64,000 nt of DNA. Origin: Thereva unica. Lineage: Eukaryota; Arthropoda; Insecta; Diptera; Therevidae. The stretch covers positions 9,040,501 to 9,104,500 of the forward strand of contig OX465282.1 in NCBI GenBank assembly GCA_949987705.1. The letters are read 5' to 3'. Shown piece after piece: positions 58,803 through 64,000 of this stretch; the first letter of the stretch is position 1, and every line of letters starts with the position of its first letter. Below the pieces are notes generated by a model. The model had not been told where the DNA came from. It made no database searches and saw only the letters and a program-made list of their open reading frames with translations. A program made the translations under genes and the position numbers.

Positions 58803-61364
58803 ATGGAATCCTCGTCAGCTGGGCGGGAGGTGGGCCAGTTCCGGCAATTAAAGGTTTGCCAGTTGAATCTACACCATAGCAGAGCAGCATCAGCAATGAT
58901 GACGCGAGGCTTCGGTGAGATGAAGCTGGATATTGCTCTCATACAGGAACCCTGGATCTACAACGGTAGGATTAGGGGACTATCTGGGAGCTTTGACACT
59001 CTGTACGTTCCCAATGCGAATGAAAGAGTGAGGACGTGTGTGCTGGTGAAACACGGAGTGCAGGCGGTTTTACTGCCGCACTTGTGCACACCAGATCTCA
59101 CAGCAGTACGCGTAGGTACTGGAAGTGGGGCTTTCATTCTAGCCTCAGCCTACCTTCCGTACGATTCGCCAGATCCTCCGCCCACCAGGGAGTTGGAAAT
59201 TCTGGTTATTACCTGTGGCGAAAAAGGCACAGGGTTAATAGTTGGTTGCGACGCAAATGCACACAACACGGTGTGGGGAAGCACCAACGACAACCATAGA
59301 GGAGAGGCTTTGCTCGAATTTGTGGAATGCAACAATCTAGTTATTGCAAATAGAGGGGTAGAACCAACCTTCGTCGATGCTAGACGAAGGGAGGTCATAG
59401 ATATAACTCTATGCAGCAACCGGATGTTGACAAGATTGACCAACTGGGAGGTGATGGATCGGACGACTATGTCAGATCACAGAGCCATTTCATTTGAGAT
59501 AGAGTACGGAACCCCGGGCAGGGGAGACGGAATTAGAACAACGAGAATTCCCCGCAACACGGACACGTCTAGATATACTGAAATGTTGCGCAGGAATCTC
59601 GGGGAGCGCGTGCCAAGGGCACCGAAAACCACAAGAGAAGCAGAGTCTCAGTTGCATGTCCTGCAGACAGCGATAGAGAACGCTTTTCGAGTGGCGTGTC
59701 CTCTTACGTCAGTGGATGACCATGATCCCACACCCTGGTGGTGCAGGGAGCTGGAGAAACTGAAGAAAGAGGTCAGAAGGGCTTTCAACCAAGCGATGAG
59801 GTGCAATGACCCGGTTGCCTGGGAGAATTACAAAGCCAAGAAAAGAGAAATGAAACAAACTCTGCGACGACGGAAAAGGGAGTCGTGGAGGGATTTCTGC
59901 TCGAGCATGGAGAGCATATCTGAGGCCAGCAGACTTCAGAAAATGATCTCCAGGGACCCGGTCTCCAAAGTCGGACTCGTTCGTGACCCGTCGGGGAGGA
60001 TGACGGAGACGCTGGAGGAAACCAACAAGATCCTGATGGAAGTTCACTTTCCTGGCAGCTATATCTCGGGTAAATCTTGGACTATTCGTAACAGAATGGC
60101 TACAAGGATGAACCGAGAGGAGGCTAACGGGGTGGTGACGGAGGAAGGGGTGAGACGTGCAATAGACACATTCTCTCCCTTCAAGACATCGGGGCGTGAC
60201 GGAATATTCCCTGCGCTGCTTCAATGGGGCAAAGATATCATTGCACCCAGGCTTAGGGGAATATTCGTTACCTGTCTAGCAACAGGATACATTCCGGCGG
60301 TGTGGAGGGAAACCAAAGTGGTATTTCTCCCTAAGCCAGGCAAGAAGGACTACACCGAGGCGAAGTCCTCCAGGCCAGTCAGCCTAACATCCTTTCTGTT
60401 GAAAACAATGGAAAGAGTGGTGGCAGACCACCTGGAGAGTACTATGCTAAGGAGGCACCCTTTAAGTAGAAGCCAGCACGCTTACCAGGCTGGCAGATCT
60501 ACAGAAACGGCACTTCACCAACTGGTGCGAGTAGCCGAGGGGGAACTGTATACCGGAGGCATAGCGATGGCCGTTATTATGGACATCGAAGGCGCCTTCG
60601 ACAAGATACAGTTCAACAAACTCAAAGACGCTCTGGTGAGGCGCGAGGTCAGCCCCATGATTGTAAGGTGGGTGGACAGCATGCTGAAAAACAGAGCGGT
60701 AAGGATTCAGACAGGAGACTCGCGGCTTCGAGGGAGGGTCAGCAAGGGATGCCCACAGGGCGGGGTCCTATCGCCCCTCCTGTGGAACATCACTGTGGAC
60801 ACTCTGCTCAGACGGCTAGAGGTAATGGGCGTGCATACCGTTGGGTATGCAGATGATGTAGCGATTGTGGCACGTGGCAAGTTTATGAGCACTACGGCAG
60901 ATATCATGAGGAATGCACTCCAAGTGGTTGAGCAGTGGTGTACGGAACAGGGCCTCACCATAAATGCCAATAAGACAGACGCGATAATCTTCACTAGGAA
61001 GATTAAAGATCTGGATTTTCAGCCCCTCATGCTTTTTGGATCGAGGATCAAGGTGTCTGGGATGGTCAAGTATCTGGGTGTATACTTGGACTCGCGACTA
61101 ACCTGGAAATACCACGTTGAAGAGAAGATTAAGAAGGCGACAAGGGTGCTTCACCAGTGCAGAAGAGTATGTGGACTAAGGTGGGGTATCTCACCAAGGT
61201 TAGCATACTGGACATACACCATGATGGTGAGACCCATCATAACTTATGCCTCGGTGGTCTGGTGGACTAAAGCCACACAGAAAACCGTCAAGAGGCATTT
61301 GGACAAGGTGCAAAGAATGGCCTGCGTAGGTGTGAGCCCGCCGCGGCATTGGAGGCGCTGTTAG
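58803..61364 (+). pseudogene. Retrotransposon ORF2, endonuclease and reverse transcriptase part
   Basis: 853 codons from ATG 58803. Endonuclease: VCQLNLHHSRAAS (Asn22), ALIQEPWIY (Glu49), VGCDANAHNTVWGS (Asp150, Asn152) and TMSDHRAISF (Asp225, His226), all catalytic positions kept. RT: FKTSGRDGIFPALL (460-473), SSRPVSLTSFLLKTMERVV (522-540), HAYQAGRSTETALHQLV, IMDIEGAFDKIQ with Asp594, GCPQGGVLSPLLWNITVD (649-666) and GYADDVAIV with YADD at 682-685. The thumb follows (VKYLGVYLDSRLTW) up to VQRMACVGV. The frame then runs into VSPPRHWRRC and a stop, because a short deletion near 61335 shifts it out of the RNase H frame. The enzyme would be truncated. Confidence 0.92.
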
Positions 61365-62461
61365 GTCTGCTGCCGTTAGATCTCCAGGTGATGAAGACTG
61401 CGGCAGCCTCAGCGATTCGGATGAGACGTGATGCCGCATGGCAGGCGTCAGGAACCTTATATGGGCACATGAAGATCCTGGATCGCATTAAAGGGATTAG
61501 GGAGCTCATGATGCCCATGGAAGGGATCACAAAAATGAGGGTGACCGAAAGGTATCATAAAACCCTCATAGGGAACGGAACGCTCCCCGAAGGGAGACCG
61601 GAAGACATATATATCTTCACGGACGGATCCAAGATTGACGGCAGAGCAGGTGCGGGAGTCTTCTCGGAGGACTTAAATCTGACCTGCTCTCTGGCTTTGG
61701 GGAATTACACCTCAGTCTACCAGGCGGAAATGCTTGCTCTGCTGCACGCGCTGGATCACATAAGTGAGGGTCAGGTGCAGGGAAGAAGTATCCTTATAGC
61801 ACTGGACAATCAGGCTGTGATTAAGCGCATGAATCAGACAGAGATTAATGCGTCTCTGGCGTTGGAATGTGTCCAAAAACTGAACAGGTGTGCGAAACAA
61901 AACAACGTGACGCTAGCTTGGGTTAGAGGACATACAGGCATCGATGGGAACGAAAAGGCTGACAACCTGGCAAAACAGGGGTCAACCTCGGAATTCTGGG
62001 GACCGGAGCCATACTCTGCCATTGGCAGAGGATTGGTGAGGAACTGCATCGAGAAATGGGTCGCTGAGGAACACCGGAGACGGTGGGACGCTATGACCAC
62101 GTGTAGGCAGGCTAAGATGGTGCTTACGTTGCCGATTACCGCAGCCAGAAGAAGGATCCTGCATATGCAAAGGAGAACCCTCAGATGGTTGGTGGCACTG
62201 ATTACAGGACACGGATGTTTCAGGTATCACCTAAAAAGAATGGGAATTCTGGAGGATGACACCTGTCGGATGTGCCTGGAGGAACCTGAGACGGCCACAC
62301 ACATAGTGTGTCACTGTCCGGCGGTGGCGAGGAAAAGGGCTGCCATAACTGGACTCCATTGGATGGAGAACATGAGGCAGACTCCCTTCAATCAGCTGCT
62401 TGCGATAACTAGGGGAGTCGAAGTAAGGGAGCAATGGGACAACCCACTGCAACCCCAATAA
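61340..62461 (+). pseudogene. Retrotransposon ORF2, RNase H and zinc-knuckle part
   Basis: This is the continuation of ORF2 in another frame (first ATG 61349, but coding similarity begins slightly upstream with AAALEALLGLLPLDLQ). Counting from ATG 61349, RNase H residues are TDGSK (Asp92), YQAEMLALL (Glu127), ALDNQAVIKR (Asp153), AWVRGHTGIDG (His195) and NEKADNLAKQG (Asp205), so the active site is complete. A CX2CX8HX4C knuckle follows at 306-323 (CRMCLEEPETATHIVCHC). The protein ends at 62461. The domain removes the RNA strand during cDNA synthesis. It can no longer be made as part of the ORF2 polyprotein without a frameshift. Confidence 0.9.
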
Positions 62462-62538
62462 GATGACTCTAGGCAGAGGGACGAAAAGGGACCCGCAGAT
62501 AGTGGTCTGATTCGGTATCCCTCGAAAATCTATATATA

Positions 62539-62553
62539 TAGAAGGTTCTGCTC
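62539..62553. repeat. Target site duplication, right copy
   Basis: TAGAAGGTTCTGCTC is identical to 58067-58081 and directly follows the (TA)n-like tail. Confidence 0.92.
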
Positions 62554-63830
62554 AAAACTCAATTTTCTAAATATGGATATAGGTATATCAAAAAAATTGT
62601 ATCATCGTAGTTGTAATAATGTATCAGATGACGTGTAAAAATATTAAGTCGCTGACTGCTATTAGTCATCAAGCATAAAGCATGAGCATAAAGTTCATAG
62701 TTTAGGCAAAATAATACTTCTGCGAAAAAGGAATGCCAGTTAAATTTTTTCGAAATTCTGATAAAGGAGTTCGAAGTTAGGCATAAAAAACTGTTAAAAT
62801 TAGTTCAACCTAAACATTTCATAGGCACCGAACAAATTACTTTATTGTGGCAAAACTGGTAGAAGGCCGGTGGGAGAGTGCGTAGCGCGTTGGATTCTCG
62901 ATCCAGCTGCGCGTAGCGTTGCAGGTTCAAGCAGTGGTCGGTCGGGGCGGATTGTTTTCTTTTTCTCTTTTTATTCTTTCTGAAATGATTTATTAACATA
63001 TTAGTCAACCACCGATAGTATCTGCCATGGCGCAGAGGGCTAGGAAGAAGTACCCTCATCGGGGAATCTGTCGATTCTTCGGCTCGCGGTGCTTTTTTTT
63101 TCGTCATAATAATTTTATTTTAATTTCCTTCGGGGAATTTTGTTTCATATGAGACAAATTTTTGACATGAATACGACTCTAAATTTGCTTCCAGAACTAA
63201 AACCGATGGTAACGAAATTATGGCATATAGTTTTGATTTGCAGCTCAAAAACGATTGTTTATATTGAATAAAGAAATATACCATGATGTGGGTGAAGAAT
63301 CAAAGAATTTTATTGTTTACATTTGATTTCCCCGACATCAATGGCAATTAAGCTTATAGTACAGGAAAAATAGTAAAAATAGCGGAAATGATTGGGTACA
63401 GGCTGAAAATTGGCACGGAGCTTCCTTTTAGGGTTCTTAATAAGGGGTTATAAAGTCTACAGATTTTCTACCCCGGGAACCTTTCTTTCTAGGGGGTTTT
63501 AGGGTCAAAATATCTGTTTTTTGCAAATGCATCTGAAACCGTAAGTCCTATCATAAAAAAATGTTCACAAAGTTTGTAGCTCATACGATTTTCTACAAAA
63601 AATGTTATTATACATTTTCCCGCACGTATTGCCATTCATGAGATATCACCGTTTTAAAGATTTAAAATATTCATATGAACTCATTCACGACTTGTATAGG
63701 TTTTCCGACGTTCAAGTTGGACTACTTTTCTAATTTTTTCAGGGGTCATTCCTGGATGTATTTGGAGGAAAAATGTGTTCTAGATAGGGGGCTAACCACT
63801 AAGATACAGGGTGTTCGCGAAAAAACAATG
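62554..63830. other. A+T-rich non-coding stretch with tRNA-like patches
   Basis: No gene was recognised. 62865-62960 (GGTGGGAGAGTGCGTAGCGC ... GCAGGTTCAAGC) and 63026-63095 (GCCATGGCGCAGAGGGCTAG) resemble degenerate tRNA-type promoter boxes of SINEs, but neither folds convincingly as a tRNA by eye. Confidence 0.45.
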
Positions 63831-64000
63831 TCTTTTTTTGTCATTTATTTAGAGTTGAATAACTCCTAGACCAATTATCGTAAACCAATATACTTAGACT
63901 GGGTATCAAATGGAATGGTGTGACAAGTAGAACACACTTCGCTATGTGGCGTCATTCAAAATCCAAAATGGCGGCCAACACAAAATGGCGGCTTACTTTT
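63831..64000. repeat. Dispersed repeat fragment with AAAATGGCGGC
   Basis: GGGTATCAAATGGAATGGTG, GACAAGTAGAA and paired AAAATGGCGGC motifs match the repeat near 34430-34520 in order. It runs off the window. Confidence 0.55.

Larger units (their letters stand above)
58082..62538 (+). mobile_element. Full-length I/R1-group non-LTR retrotransposon
   Basis: A 4457-bp element lies between 15-bp direct repeats. It starts with CTCACCGATGTATCTACACC, has an 87-bp leader, ORF1 (58169-58801), ORF2 broken into two frames (58803-61364 and about 61340-62461), and a short 3' end closing with a (TA)n-like tail at 62530. Domain order (APE endonuclease, RT, RNase H, CCHC knuckle) is that of the I group (R1, LOA, I and relatives). 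The intact ends and single frame break indicate a recent insertion. Retrotransposition would need an undamaged ORF2, which this copy lacks. Confidence 0.93.

Noticed and set aside
62865..63095. Functional tRNA genes
   Set aside because: Two tRNA-like patches have poor box B matches and no complete cloverleaf that I can draw. At best they are SINE remnants.

Overview
The window is eukaryotic, non-coding, repeat-dominated DNA. I found no host protein-coding gene, no rRNA and no convincing functional tRNA. The mixture of transposable elements (TEs) points to an arthropod, most likely an insect: non-LTR retrotransposons with RNase H and zinc-knuckle tails, RTE-like and Jockey/CR1-like non-LTR elements, Gypsy and Copia LTR elements, a mariner fragment, hAT elements and several MITE-like elements. 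A 200-base run of N (22587-22786) is a scaffold gap, so the sequence comes from a scaffolded assembly.

Layout. 1-3719 holds old, nested TE debris on the minus strand, interrupted by mariner and hAT pieces. 3721-26117 is a 22 kb satellite domain. A heptamer (ACATAAA, or TTTTATG on the other strand) forms two oppositely oriented arms, 3721-8086 and 11771-17906. They flank a 3.6 kb island (about 8150-11710) made of the 10-bp palindrome GAATCGATTC with 4- or 6-bp spacers. The arm/island junctions are reverse complements of each other, so the whole structure is a very large inverted repeat. The right arm is interrupted by an 878-bp hAT element (17907-18784) with an 8-bp target duplication. It then continues through the gap and becomes increasingly irregular up to 26117, where it abuts an RNase H pseudogene.

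26118-36620 contains scattered TE fragments in A+T-rich DNA, including a Copia reverse transcriptase that is still open for 297 codons. 36660-43130 is a three-part nest: an RTE-like element on the plus strand carries a 638-bp 5'-truncated retrotransposon with a 12-bp target duplication and a 3 kb Jockey/CR1-like element with a single stop codon. 43130-52000 holds Gypsy remnants, LTR-like pieces, MITE-like elements and an R1/I-type pseudogene. 52370-57780 holds more non-LTR fragments, a probable tRNA-derived SINE and an inverted ORF1 segment.

58082-62538 is the best-preserved element: an apparently full-length I/R1-group non-LTR retrotransposon (ORF1, then ORF2 with endonuclease, reverse transcriptase, RNase H and zinc knuckle). 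It is bounded by a 15-bp target duplication and damaged by one frame break near 61335. Beyond it, to 64000, is A+T-rich DNA with fragments of dispersed repeats.

The most unusual object is the satellite palindrome at 3.7-26.1 kb. All family names are from motif reading by eye; no database search was possible.
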